Both the position numbers and the translations under genes were made by a program. This document shows positions 1 through 8,534 of a DNA stretch of 37,305 bases, in pieces (the stretch's first letter is position 1; every line of letters starts with the position of its first letter). The notes under the pieces were generated by a model that searched no databases, was not told where the DNA came from, and saw nothing but the letters and a program-made list of their open reading frames with translations. The stretch spans positions 225,966 through 263,270 of the forward strand of contig NZ_JMIY01000004.1 of the NCBI RefSeq assembly GCF_000685155.1, given 5' to 3'. This DNA is from Candidatus Methanoperedens nitratireducens. Lineage in GTDB: Archaea; Halobacteriota; Methanosarcinia; Methanosarcinales; Methanoperedenaceae.

Positions 1-285
1 GGACAGTATATGAGAGGATATATTGTGTTGATGCAGCATAGGAATATAATATGCGCTAAGAGCATGCAAGGTTATACATACAACGGAATTCTATGAGACT
101 GGACGATAAATAAAATCATAAAATAGCATGCTGCAAAGTGGAAAAGTGCGGAAAATAGGTTAGATGAGCCTATCAAGCTATATATGTAGTAAATTCAAAA
201 ATGAATAAGGTGGAAGAGGAAAAGAACTCAGCATAGCCTTTGGAGAAAGTTAAACGATGAACGATGATAGAGAAGGGCAGGGGAT
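1..285. other. Left-edge region without a recognised gene
   Basis: No recognisable coding region was found before the first gene. A short open frame runs from the window edge to a stop near 96, but its translation resembles nothing I know. The only usable signal is the purine-rich stretch just before position 286 (GGCAGGGGAT), which can serve as a ribosome binding site for the methyltransferase gene. Confidence 0.4.
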
Positions 286-987
286 ATGGTAGCTAAAAAC
301 AGAGTGCTGACGACCGGTCAGGTCATCTACCTAATTTTCAATACTCTGCTGTATCCGGCACTGCTCCTGCTGCTTTCCGGTGACTGGGCATGGGTGGAAG
401 GCTGGGTTTTCAGCATCTGGTTTGTTGTGACGGTCTCGTTCACAACCGTCTATCTGTACCGCCATGATCCGGAATTATTGAAAGAGCGCCTCAAGCGGCC
501 CGGAACCGGCGAACAGAAGGGCTGGGACAAGTATTTAATCTATGTACTCATATTCTCATTCTTAGCGTGGTTCATCGTCATGCCTTTGGACGCGAGGCGG
601 TACGAATGGACAGGGGACTTCCCGATTTGGCTGAAAGTCCTCGGTGGAATTGCGTTATTGGTTTCATTCTTCTTCACGTTCCGGTCGCTTGCCGATAACC
701 CGTATGCATCGCATCTCGTCCGAATTCAAACGGAACGCAAGCAGCATGTTGTGTCAACTGGAGTTTATGGATTCGTGAGGCATCCGATGTATCTTGGCGG
801 TATGCTGCTGTTCATCGGAGCACCCCTGTTGCTTGGTTCCAAATATGGTATTCTGATCGGCATAGCTCTATCTCTGCTTTTAGTCGGAAGAATCATCGGA
901 GAAGAAAAGATGCTGGTCGAGGAATTGGAAGGTTATGACGATTATAGGAAGAAGGTAAGATACAGGCTCATTCCGTTTGTTTGGTAA
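286..987 (+). CDS. Isoprenylcysteine carboxyl methyltransferase (ICMT)-like membrane protein
   Basis: This is a polytopic membrane protein of 233 residues. Hydrophobic segments lie near residues 12-30, 40-58, 82-100, 115-135 and 165-200. The C-terminal part carries the signature of the ICMT/NnrU-like methyltransferase family: GVYGFVRHPMYLGG near residues 157-170, then an E-x-x-L-x-x-EGYDDYRK segment and a final basic-aromatic tail. Family members use S-adenosylmethionine and methylate lipophilic or isoprenoid substrates at the membrane; some relatives are phospholipid or mercuric-resistance-linked methyltransferases. The substrate cannot be read from the sequence. The ATG at 286 follows a G-rich stretch that can act as ribosome binding site. 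The gene stands alone, followed by about 200 bp of non-coding DNA. Confidence 0.85.
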   Translation: MVAKNRVLTTGQVIYLIFNTLLYPALLLLLSGDWAWVEGWVFSIWFVVTVSFTTVYLYRHDPELLKERLKRPGTGEQKGWDKYLIYVLIFSFLAWFIVMPLDARRYEWTGDFPIWLKVLGGIALLVSFFFTFRSLADNPYASHLVRIQTERKQHVVSTGVYGFVRHPMYLGGMLLFIGAPLLLGSKYGILIGIALSLLLVGRIIGEEKMLVEELEGYDDYRKKVRYRLIPFVW

Positions 988-1076
988 ACCTCCCAGAGGT
1001 AAAAATCGCATGACCGGGCTTTTTCTTAGCCTGTGTGAAAATGTTAGCTACTGAGATAATGTTAGTAAGAGAATAA

Positions 1077-1162
1077 TTAAAGTATATAAATGAGCACAGC
1101 CAATATTTGCATAAACAATGCATAGAACGGCAATGAGCTAATACCCACTGAGTTTATGCAAA
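1077..1162 (+). promoter_or_regulatory. Putative tspO promoter with 11-bp inverted repeat
   Basis: An archaeal TATA-like box (AGTATATAAAT) lies at about 1081-1091. It is followed by a perfect inverted repeat, TTTGCATAAAC at 1106-1116 and GTTTATGCAAA at 1152-1162. The first arm sits about where transcription should start, roughly 25 bp below the box. The repeat could be a regulator site or an RNA hairpin in the leader. A strong ribosome binding site (GGGGAGGT) lies just before the ATG at 1192. Confidence 0.5.
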
Positions 1163-1191
1163 CAGTTAGTAGATATTAGGGGAGGTATGAG

Positions 1192-1680
1192 ATGGAAAGT
1201 AGCAAAGTAACTGAGGTTACCAGATTAGTAGTGAGCGTGACCATCTGCCTGTTTGCAGGTCTTATTGGCTCGGTTTTCACGGCACCCTCTATTCCAGCCT
1301 GGTATACAACTTTAGAAAAGCCACCCTTCACACCGCCCGACTGGTTGTTTGCCCCGGTCTGGACAGCTCTGTTTGTACTGATGGGAATATCAGCATTTCT
1401 CGTGTGGCGCAAAGGTCTGAATAATAAGCAGGTCAAAAATGCCCTTGGCATCTTCGCCATACAATTGGTTCTCAACGTCCTGTGGTCTGCAATGTTCTTT
1501 GGGCTTAGATCCCCTCTTGCCGGGCTTATTGGTATTTCCGTTCTCTGGATTGCTATACTTGCCACGATACTTAAATTCAGCAAGATATCAAAGGTAGCGG
1601 GGCTGCTGCTCGTACCTTATATCCTGTGGGTAAGCTTCGCAGCAGTCCTTAATTTCTTCATCTGGAGACTTAATGCTTGA
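1192..1680 (+). CDS. tspO: TspO/MBR family tryptophan-rich sensory protein
   Basis: This 162-residue membrane protein has about five hydrophobic segments, the usual size and layout for TspO/MBR (peripheral benzodiazepine receptor-like) proteins. The diagnostic stretch is at residues 38-58: a PPFTPPDW motif followed by FAPVWTALFVLMG. A second conserved stretch, with Asn and Trp in LNVLWSAMFFGLRSP, occurs near residues 91-105. Family members bind tetrapyrroles and sterol-like ligands and are linked to stress and porphyrin handling; the role in archaea is not settled. The start is well supported by GGGGAGGT 8 bp upstream. Its stop codon overlaps the TTG start of the downstream DNA glycosylase (TTGA, 1677-1680), so the two are probably translated together. 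Confidence 0.93.
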   Translation: MESSKVTEVTRLVVSVTICLFAGLIGSVFTAPSIPAWYTTLEKPPFTPPDWLFAPVWTALFVLMGISAFLVWRKGLNNKQVKNALGIFAIQLVLNVLWSAMFFGLRSPLAGLIGISVLWIAILATILKFSKISKVAGLLLVPYILWVSFAAVLNFFIWRLNA

Positions 1681-2165
1681 GGTTGTGGAGCATACATCCT
1701 AAGTACCTTGATCGGGCGGGATTGGTGGCACTGTGGAGAGAGTCTTTACTTGCTCAGAAAGTTTTAAGAGAAGAAACAAAAGGGTACAAAAGACATCCCC
1801 AGTTGAAAAGATTCTGGGGTCATCCCAACCCTGTGGGAGCTATTGCGAACTATCTGATCGCAGTATGGGAAGAATCAAAAAGGCGGGGATACAATTTTGA
1901 TAAAGGAAAAATAGGAACTGTAGCACCTGTGGAGAAGATACCAGTAACCAGAGGCCAGTTGAAGTATGAATTTGATCGGCTATGTGATAAGTTAAAGAGT
2001 CGCAATATTGTTAGATACAGAGAGCTGCTCTCCATTAAAGAGATTGAATGCCATCCGATTTTTGAAGTTATAGAGGGCGGAGTAGAGGAATGGGAAGCAA
2101 CCGGGAATTATCGATCATTAGCTAACAAAAATGAAGACTTTAATTTGGCTGAATATTGTGTGTGA
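1677..2165 (+). CDS. Pyrimidine dimer DNA glycosylase-like protein (Pyr_excise family)
   Basis: The product of 162 residues begins MRLWSIHPKYLD and continues with GLVALWRESLLA, matching the family named for T4 endonuclease V, which cuts UV-induced pyrimidine dimers by glycosylase and AP-lyase action. The WRE triplet aligns with the Arg-Glu pair of T4 PDG, where Glu23 is catalytic. The translated residue 2 is Arg rather than the Thr that acts as the nucleophile in T4 PDG, so the exact chemistry is open. Translation starts at a TTG at 1677 that overlaps the tspO stop by 4 bp, and no better ATG keeps the conserved N-terminus. Pairing with tspO suggests a light- or stress-related operon. It ends 20 bp from the convergent nitroreductase gene. 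Confidence 0.8.
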   Translation: MRLWSIHPKYLDRAGLVALWRESLLAQKVLREETKGYKRHPQLKRFWGHPNPVGAIANYLIAVWEESKRRGYNFDKGKIGTVAPVEKIPVTRGQLKYEFDRLCDKLKSRNIVRYRELLSIKEIECHPIFEVIEGGVEEWEATGNYRSLANKNEDFNLAEYCV

Positions 2166-2185
2166 ACGTCAGTAATATAAGAAGG

Positions 2186-3136
2186 TTATACAAGAACCTC
2201 TTCTAATGGTCGCCTGGGTGTATGCCCCTTCTCCTGTTCGGCATATCCCAGACGGAAAATGTGTTGTGCAAATGAATCCGAATCCTGGATTAGCATCATC
2301 AGCACAGCCTTAAATTCCGGGATCTCAACGATCTGGCTCATTGGTTGCGTACTGATCCCAAGATCGGTGGCCATCAGGCAGATCCTCTCAAAAACCTGTC
2401 CGATCTTGATCTGAGACTCCTTATCATCCACTTTTGAGCCAAGAACAGCCAGAACCGGTGCGCTCATGAGGGCTTTTGAGTCCTCTTTAGCCTGTCTTTT
2501 ACCCATATCTATGTGTGTGATGGCAAATTTTGTTAATTTGGCCATAAGCCATGGTGTACCGAAAGTACCCTGTCCTATCCAGTAGCCAAGTTCCTCACGG
2601 TAGGCAGGATTAGAGAGCAGGATTGCATCGCCACACATGACCAGTCTATCAACCTTCCGCCTGATATCCAGATCGCCCGTCATGTATAGCAGGATATCCT
2701 CTTCAACGCAGCAATCCTGCAGACGTTTTAGGTCATCCGGAGGAACAGTGCGCTCCTCGTATATTTTGTGGTTGGTGCGCCTGACTGGAATCGCGTTGAA
2801 TAAAGCAGTACCTCTGAATGGTGATGGCTGACCCTGAGGTATGAATTTGATTGTGGCAGCCAGTTCCTCTTTATCGGGATCTGGCAGATAAACTACCTGA
2901 TGCCCGTACCCAAAATGCTCTGCGGCTACCAGCAGGTTCTCAAGCGCACAGCCTATGCTAATATATAACTCCCGCTGATCAGGGTCTGATACCTTTAACC
3001 AGCGGGTCTTATCCGTGAATACCTGGATTTCATCCTCACCGATTGAGAATTTCCAGGGCTGTGTATTAAAGCTGGAAGGCGCAAGGATTGCATACCTTAG
3101 CAGGAATCTCAGCTTCTCTATTGAAATCCTGCTCAT
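2186..3136 (-). CDS. Acg/TM1586-like nitroreductase-family protein
   Basis: This protein of 316 residues has the nitroreductase-fold signature near its N-terminus (LRYAILAPSSFNTQPWKF, residues 11-28), where Ser, Asn and Gln contact FMN in the family. A second conserved region is PVRRTNHKIYEE near residues 115-127. The duplicated layout and length above 300 fit the Acg group of FMN-binding proteins rather than the classical 200-residue nitroreductases. Acg-type proteins may store or bind flavin rather than reduce substrates. The gene lies 24 bp downstream of hsp20 on the same strand and is probably co-transcribed with it, suggesting a shared stress role (inference). Confidence 0.82.
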   Translation of the reverse strand: MSRISIEKLRFLLRYAILAPSSFNTQPWKFSIGEDEIQVFTDKTRWLKVSDPDQRELYISIGCALENLLVAAEHFGYGHQVVYLPDPDKEELAATIKFIPQGQPSPFRGTALFNAIPVRRTNHKIYEERTVPPDDLKRLQDCCVEEDILLYMTGDLDIRRKVDRLVMCGDAILLSNPAYREELGYWIGQGTFGTPWLMAKLTKFAITHIDMGKRQAKEDSKALMSAPVLAVLGSKVDDKESQIKIGQVFERICLMATDLGISTQPMSQIVEIPEFKAVLMMLIQDSDSFAQHIFRLGYAEQEKGHTPRRPLEEVLV

Positions 3137-3160
3137 TGACCTGCCAGGGCGTAGCTATGC

Positions 3161-3631
3161 TCACTCAACTGTCAATGTCTTTCTCTCTTTAACTTCCATC
3201 TTTGGCATTCTTATCTCAAGGATTCCATTCCTGTAGGTTGCCTTTGAATTCTCAGTGTCAATTGATGTCGGCAGTGAGATTGCGCGATAATAAGCCCCCC
3301 GGCTTCTTTCCCTGTATATATACCCCCTCTCTTCCCTTTTCTCTTCACGCTTTGTTTCTGCTGATATCTCAAGCCTGTTCTCTGTCAGGTTTATTTTAAT
3401 ATCCTGTTTTTCAATACCTGGCATATCGGCAGTAGCGATAACCTCCTTATCTGTCTCAACGACATCAACAGAGGGCTCCCTGTACTCGGCAGGAAGGCCT
3501 GCCCTCTCTCCAGGCAGCATGGCCCTGCCAGGGGCTAAAAGCCGTCTTGTGGGTCTTATCCACAATTCCTCAAACATCCGGTTCATCATATCGTGGAATC
3601 TTCTAAATTCTTCCTCCCATGCATCTACCAT
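3161..3631 (-). CDS. hsp20: Hsp20/alpha-crystallin family small heat shock protein
   Basis: A product of 156 residues, typical of archaeal small heat shock proteins. The N-terminal region is Phe/Met/Arg-rich and probably disordered (residues 1-45). The alpha-crystallin domain begins at the PSVDVVETDKEVIATADMPG stretch and ends with the YRNGILEIRMPK motif, where the G-x-L triad is conserved. The C-terminus is KTLTVE. It acts as an ATP-independent holdase that keeps unfolding proteins soluble in the cytoplasm. The ATG at 3631 is preceded by an excellent ribosome binding site (AGGAGGT on the minus strand), with an AT-rich TATA-like element (TTTTAAGTATG) upstream. The end of an IS481-like element lies only about 50 bp upstream of the start, so the insertion may have changed its promoter. 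Confidence 0.95.
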   Translation of the reverse strand: MVDAWEEEFRRFHDMMNRMFEELWIRPTRRLLAPGRAMLPGERAGLPAEYREPSVDVVETDKEVIATADMPGIEKQDIKINLTENRLEISAETKREEKREERGYIYRERSRGAYYRAISLPTSIDTENSKATYRNGILEIRMPKMEVKERKTLTVE

Positions 3632-3682
3632 TACTAATTACCTCCTAGAACATTGTTTTTCTATGATCATACTTAAAACTAA

Positions 3683-4164
3683 TGTTAAGTCAACTTTCCA
3701 ACGTTACACCTCCCATAGAGCTTTGCCGGCTGTATCCCTATTCCTCTATGCAGCCTTTCCTCGTTATACCATATCTGATACTCCTTTATCTGCCCATTCA
3801 GCCATTGCGGGAATTTCTTGTTCACGAAGTGGAGCGTAGCTCTGCAGGTTCACAAATTCCTCTGCAACGTTCCTTATCGTCCTCTCTACCCTGCCTTTAT
3901 CCTGCGGGTAATAGGGATGTGCAAATAACGGCTCTATGCCCTGTATTTTCAGAAATTTTTTCCATGATTCTTTGCACGAAAGAACTTCCATCCCTTGCTC
4001 TGCTTTTTGTATCCATTCATTTTGTGCTTTCTGAGGATATTGTTTATTGAAGTCCTGGACAGATCTACACCCTGAATGCAATCGGTAGAACTTTTTGCAT
4101 AAACGGCGGCAGAGATGACAACCCTTTGCGTATTCTTTCAGTTCCCCAATCAAAAATAACACGC
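3683..4164 (-). mobile_element. Truncated copy of an IS481-like element (left copy)
   Basis: The sequence from 3683 is a near-identical direct repeat of the element at 7659-8411, starting with the same terminal sequence (TGTTAAGTCAACTTTCCAAC). Similarity stops abruptly after 4164, so the N-terminal third of the transposase region and the other terminal repeat are missing. On the minus strand it encodes the C-terminal part of a DDE integrase-type transposase, with a PYYPQDKGRVERT motif containing the expected Glu. It carries 31 nt at 3818-3848 where the right copy has 9 nt, a net gain of 22 nt that shifts the frame and replaces the C-terminal end. It is non-functional. Confidence 0.8.
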
Positions 4165-4165
4165 C

Positions 4166-4612
4166 TTTCAAAATCATGCTGATATCTGGTACAAGTTGAA
4201 AGCCAAACCGTTAATATCATTGCCAGTGAATGCTGTGATCAATGAAGAAGGTGAACTTAAGAGAATAGATCACTGGGTGAACAAAATGTGGGAACTTGGC
4301 GGTTCAAGACATATGAGAATAGATGAAAAGCTAAGATTTCTTTATGAAAATGGCAGGCAAGAGCAGGTAGGAATGTACTTGAGAAATCATAATTTGAAGA
4401 ATGAAAACTTTCCTGATTCATTAAAACTCAGAAAAGAGTGTGAGCGAATCCATGGACATATCAAAAATACGGTGCAGTTCGATGTAAGACGTATAAGAGA
4501 AGAGAGCAGGGAGCTGTACTCCAAATTTAACTTTGTCGTTTATCAATTGTTGCTGTTGACAAATCTACAGAACAGGGTTAAACCTGCTAACGCTTTCGGA
4601 AATTACATCTAA
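4166..4612 (+). pseudogene. C-terminal remnant of a second, unrelated transposase
   Basis: An open frame begins at the exact point where the IS481-like copy is cut off and ends at 4612. It can be read from codons before the nominal TTG at 4196, including a HADIWYKLKAKP segment. Downstream is a region resembling the last part of archaeal DDE transposases: WELGGSRHMRIDEKLRFL, then a Glu in RKECERIHGHIKN, then FNFVVYQLLLLTN. There is no proper N-terminus, no convincing start codon and no ribosome binding site. I read it as a 5'-truncated transposase left after recombination with the neighbouring element. The family is unrecognised; assignment as a transposase rests on motif style only. Confidence 0.55.
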
Positions 4613-4960
4613 CATTTAACCTGCTGTAGAACAATAAAGTTTGGTTTACAAGTAGCTGTGGCTATCAACTATTTCACTTAAAATTGAGTTTTTAAATCCT
4701 TAATAAGCCTATTGGATAGTCTGATACTTCTTACTATCAAAATTCTTAACATAAAATTAGATATTTATTTAAATAGATGTAAGCAATCTATCAAATTAAA
4801 AATGCCAGTTTTTTAATTGGATTGGATTTACTCCTAATGCAAAACTTGAGAGATGAAAAGCTTTTTATAGTTTTAGAAATTACATATAACCAAGGGGTCT
4901 CAACCAAGGGGTCTCTAAAAAAAAGTGGGACGGTTTCCTGAATTATCAGTTGGTGCAACA
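4613..4960. other. AT-rich leader region of the S-layer gene
   Basis: This stretch of about 350 bp holds no recognisable gene. It is very AT-rich with several TATA-like sites, for example CTTTTTATAG at 4861-4870. A perfect tandem duplication of the 14-mer AACCAAGGGGTCTC lies at 4888-4901 and 4902-4915. It probably contains the promoter and untranslated leader of the S-layer gene. An alternative GTG start at 4925 lies inside this region. Confidence 0.4.
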
Positions 4961-7645
4961 ATGTTCCAGAATAAAGCTTATAGAAAACGTATTTCCAGAA
5001 TCGCGGTTGGGGTAACAATAATTGCAGTCTTATTACTGGCAATCGGCGCAGGTGCAGAATCTGATCAGTCCGGTAACCGCATCTGGGATATAAGCAAAGG
5101 AATGAACGAGACCTCCTACACCTGGAACTCGTACAGCTTTTCCGGGTTCTATTACAACCTCGACGATAACCTCAGCACCGAGGAACTTACGATCAATAAT
5201 ATCAAGAGGAACATAGCTGAAGGTGATATAGATTATAAGACTTCTCCAATAGAGGTCAGCTTCGAATATTCAGGATTTGGCTCATACCAGGTAATCGGCT
5301 TCATGGCAGACAAGTATTTCGCAGGCTATTCAACGAACAGTGTTATTTCAGAGAGAAGAGAGATAAGCACCATTGGAAGCGGTCAGTTGCAAAGGGTGCT
5401 TCTTGATGATGAAGATAGACGCACCGTCACTGTTGGCGGGACATTGACCTTAAGAGAAGGCTATGTGCTGAGGATGAGGGAAATTGACATCGGCGCTGGC
5501 CCCGGGCAAATATGGATCGTGCTATTAAAAGACGGGGCAGAGGTTGACAGTGACGTTGTTGCCGGGGGTGAGACCTATGTGTATTCAAAAAGGGTGGGAG
5601 GTGTGAGCGACCTGCCTATCATAGCTGTGCGCTTTGAATCGGTTTTCAGGGGAAGAGAGGTAAATGCCGCTTTTATAAGAGGAGTATTCCAGATCTCAGA
5701 GTCTTATGCCGAGGTGAGGGGCGGCGACAGGTTTGGCGTCATGGAAATAACAGGAGTCGATAGAGATCAGATCATAATGGAGAACAGAAATTCCGTCGCC
5801 CTGTCCCCGAGGGATACTGTAGACCTGATGGGTAATCTTAAAATCATAGTCGCAGACAACAGCAGCGTTCTGCGCTTTGGTCTATCTGCAGAAAGAACCG
5901 GTACCTATGAGGTAAGAGGGACGATCCATCCTGTAACTGATGCATGGATGCCCCTGAACTTCGGTCTGAATATCGGAGGCACAAGCGTAGGTTTTTACTA
6001 CGATATGGACGAGGACATAGGTACAGAGAACCTTGCGATAACAGAGATCAGCGGGACCTCGATCCCTGAGGGAGGGCTGATTTATTCCACGTCCCCGCAG
6101 GACGTCAGTTTTGATTATTCGCCCTTTGGCTCATACCAGGTGATCGGCTTCATGGCAGACAAGTATTTTGCAGGCTATTCAGCGAACACCAGGCCTCCAA
6201 ACCCGACTGCGCCTGCAGGAGAAAAGAGCACGATAGCCCAGGGGCAGCTTCATAAAGTGCTTATCGATGACGACGTACAGCGCGTCGTAGCTATGGGGGG
6301 TACTCTTACTCTGGGAGAAGGGTATATCCTGAAGGCAGAGGACGTAGATGCGCCCGCAAGGACGATGCTCCTCTCCCTGTTAAAGGATGGGGAGGTAGTG
6401 GATACAACTCCGCTTTCAGCAGGTCAGACCTACGTATATACAAAGAGGGTAGGCGCTATAACAGACCTTCCCGTTATAATCGTGAGATTTGATAGCGTTT
6501 TCGTAGGGAGAGAGGTATCGGCTGCATTTCTCAGAGGAATGTTCCAGATATCTGAAGCTATCACCCCTGTGAGGACAGGAGACAGGTACGGGCAGATGGA
6601 GGTCAGGAGCACTGGAGCGGATGGGATTAGAATGGATAACCGGAATTCTGTTGGTCTTTCTTCTGGAAGCACAGTAGACCTGATGGGCAATATCAAGTTC
6701 AGGGTAGCAGATTCCAGCGAAGTGCGGTTCTATCCTTTTGTTATGGTAACTCCGGAGATGGTGGCAAATCAGCTCATAATAGATGCCCCTGCGCGAGCCT
6801 TTGCCGGAGATGTGATCAGGATAAGGGTGACAGCAGGCGGCAGCGCTGTTGAAGGCGTATCCATAGACATCGAGCCCGGGATCGGGCAAATAGACGACAG
6901 GACGGATAAGAATGGGGACCTTAACTATACGCTGCCAAGAACATTAAACGGTACGTATAACATGACCGCGACCAAACTTGGCTACCAGAAGGCAACAAGG
7001 AGCATAGAAGTGCAGGAATTTATTGAGAACAGACTGAGCATAGATGCACCTTCAAGAGCAAACCAGTTTGAGATGATAACCATACTGGTTACATTCAATG
7101 GTACCGCTGTTAGCGGGGCTAATGTAACCTATGATAATGTAACTATCGGATTAACAGGTAGCGACGGAACCCTAAACTTCACGCCGGAAACAAGCGGACT
7201 ACGTACCATATCTGCATCAAAGAACGGTTTTATCACCGTTTCCAGGGATATCGAGGTCAGGATGCCATTCTCTGAATTCATAGCGCTGGATATCAATATT
7301 ACCCCTGCGATTGTTTTCACGGACGAGACGACAGTAATCAGGTCAAATATTACGAACGCAGGCACAAAAGCTGATACTCTTCCCGTGGTACTTATAATCA
7401 ACAACACCGAGGTGGACAACAGATCTGTTGCTCTTGCTCCAAATGAGGTAAAAGAGATTGATTTCACCCATAAGGTTACTTTGCCGGCAGGCAATTACAC
7501 TGTTGAGATCCTTGGACAGAGAGGTACATTGGAGGTCAAAGAGGCGCCGTTTAACATCTTCCTGGTCGTTGGAATAGTAATAATAGTAATCGCTGCAGGA
7601 GCGGTTATTATCTACTTTTTGATGGCAAAAAAGACAAAAATATAG
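4961..7645 (+). CDS. S-layer duplication-domain surface protein with C-terminal membrane anchor
   Basis: I place the start at the ATG at 4961, giving 894 residues. It puts a clean signal peptide at the N-terminus (basic YRKRISR, then hydrophobic AVGVTIIAVLLLAIG, cleavage after GAGA). A GTG at 4925 would add 12 residues before it. Two homologous S-layer modules follow, at about residues 50-270 and 300-570. Each has a GFYY-D-D opening and the shared segment GSYQVIGFMADKYFAGY, as in Methanosarcinales S-layer proteins. Next come two Ig- or carboxypeptidase-regulatory-like domains (about 590-760, each starting I-DAP-RA) and a CARDB-like domain (about 765-860). A membrane helix near 867-889 and a short Lys-rich tail end the protein. 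It is a cell-envelope component anchored at the C-terminus. It lies between two IS481-like copies, so it may be mobile or prone to loss. Confidence 0.9.
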   Translation: MFQNKAYRKRISRIAVGVTIIAVLLLAIGAGAESDQSGNRIWDISKGMNETSYTWNSYSFSGFYYNLDDNLSTEELTINNIKRNIAEGDIDYKTSPIEVSFEYSGFGSYQVIGFMADKYFAGYSTNSVISERREISTIGSGQLQRVLLDDEDRRTVTVGGTLTLREGYVLRMREIDIGAGPGQIWIVLLKDGAEVDSDVVAGGETYVYSKRVGGVSDLPIIAVRFESVFRGREVNAAFIRGVFQISESYAEVRGGDRFGVMEITGVDRDQIIMENRNSVALSPRDTVDLMGNLKIIVADNSSVLRFGLSAERTGTYEVRGTIHPVTDAWMPLNFGLNIGGTSVGFYYDMDEDIGTENLAITEISGTSIPEGGLIYSTSPQDVSFDYSPFGSYQVIGFMADKYFAGYSANTRPPNPTAPAGEKSTIAQGQLHKVLIDDDVQRVVAMGGTLTLGEGYILKAEDVDAPARTMLLSLLKDGEVVDTTPLSAGQTYVYTKRVGAITDLPVIIVRFDSVFVGREVSAAFLRGMFQISEAITPVRTGDRYGQMEVRSTGADGIRMDNRNSVGLSSGSTVDLMGNIKFRVADSSEVRFYPFVMVTPEMVANQLIIDAPARAFAGDVIRIRVTAGGSAVEGVSIDIEPGIGQIDDRTDKNGDLNYTLPRTLNGTYNMTATKLGYQKATRSIEVQEFIENRLSIDAPSRANQFEMITILVTFNGTAVSGANVTYDNVTIGLTGSDGTLNFTPETSGLRTISASKNGFITVSRDIEVRMPFSEFIALDINITPAIVFTDETTVIRSNITNAGTKADTLPVVLIINNTEVDNRSVALAPNEVKEIDFTHKVTLPAGNYTVEILGQRGTLEVKEAPFNIFLVVGIVIIVIAAGAVIIYFLMAKKTKI

Positions 7646-7658
7646 GAAATAATAATGC

Positions 7659-8411
7659 TGTTAAGTCAACTTTCCAACGTTACACCTCTCCATATAGCTT
7701 TGCCGGCTGTATCCCTATTCCTCTATGCAGCCTTTCCTCGTTATACCATATCTGATACTCCTTTATCTGTCCATTCAGCCATTGCGGGAATTTCCTGATC
7801 AGATTCACAAATTCCTCTGCAACGTTCCTTATCGTCCTCTCTACCTTGCCTTTATCCTGCGGGTAATAAGGATGTGCAAATAACGGCTCTATGCCCTGTA
7901 TTTTCAGAAATTTGTTCCATGATTCTTTGCACGAAAGAACTTCCATCCCTTGCTCTGCTTTTTGTATCCATTCATTTTGTGCTTTCTGAGGACATTGTTT
8001 ATTGAAGTCCTGGACAGATTTATACCCTGAGCGCAATCTGGTAGAACTTTTTGCATAAACGACGGCAGAGATGACAATCCTTTGCGTATTCTTTCAGTTC
8101 CCCAATCAAAAATAACACGCAGATGCAGGATTGTTAGTTCTACAGTCTGTGTTATTTTTCCTTCTTTTGGTTCTCCTGGCTTGTCCCGGAAACTTTCTCT
8201 TCCCCGGTGAAATGATCTCTTGCACCATCGGTGCACAGTCTGACGTGTTGTATCGAATAGCCTCTGCAATAAAGCTTTTATTGTACCCTTTCCTATGTAA
8301 TGCTGCGAAAGATTTTCGCAACTCAGGGGTAGTTCTTGACATAAATTTCGCCCCTGAGATTCTAAATCAGAAAGAAGTTAATAAGTGTAACGTTTAGAGG
8401 TTTACTTTACA
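7659..8411 (-). mobile_element. IS481-like element, internally deleted (right copy)
   Basis: Both ends are visible as imperfect inverted repeats of about 26 bp: TGTTAAGTC...CGTTACAC from 7659 and, read on the opposite strand, TGTAAAGTA...CGTTACAC ending at 8411. At about 753 bp it is shorter than a normal IS481 element of about 1 kb. The minus strand encodes an N-terminal HTH region (MSRTTPELRKSFAALHRKG), a linker (INNVLRKHKMNGYKKQSKGW) and then, in another frame, the C-terminal GIEPLFAHPYYPQDKGKVER part. The segment that should carry the two catalytic Asp residues is missing between them. No clear target-site duplication was seen. Confidence 0.82.
7680..8342 (-). pseudogene. Frameshifted, internally deleted IS481-type transposase
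   Basis: The coding remains fall in three overlapping frames on the minus strand. The N-terminal helix-turn-helix starts at 8342 (MSRTTPELRK). It continues after a frameshift in the LFDTTRQTVHRWCKRSFHRG frame through FDWGTERIRKGLSSLP to KKQSKGWKFFRAK. The C-terminal retroviral-integrase-like end follows, with the third catalytic residue (Glu in KGKVERTIRNVAEEF) and the tail IWYNEERLHRGI. Between the FFRAK part and the GIEPLFAHP part about 80-100 residues typical of the family are absent, including both Asp residues. It cannot make active transposase. The same junction occurs in the left copy. Confidence 0.75.
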
Positions 8412-8534
8412 CTTTAATGGTTTTAAGGTATGTTGCTAAGGGCACTGACTTGAGCAACGACGAGCTTGCAGCGCACCTTTATAGTCGCCCCACGATGGAG
8501 TGATACTGCAAATTCAAACCTAATATTAATATAC
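8412..8534 (+). other. Spacer between IS end and toxin-antitoxin promoter
   Basis: There is no complete gene here. A short open frame on the plus strand (about 8416-8503) translates to a protein-like string containing AKGTDLSNDELAAHL and stops at SRPTME. It could be a relic of a coding sequence cut by the IS, but I do not recognise it. Confidence 0.25.

Noticed and set aside
6416-6889. Minus-strand frames inside the S-layer gene
   Set aside because: They are antisense to well-supported S-layer and Ig-like domains and have no ribosome binding site or recognisable motif.
3683-8411. Classical composite transposon with target-site duplication
   Set aside because: The left copy has lost one end, both transposases are dead, and the outer flanks show no matching short duplication. 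Direct-repeat flanking is real; current autonomous transposition of the unit is not supported.
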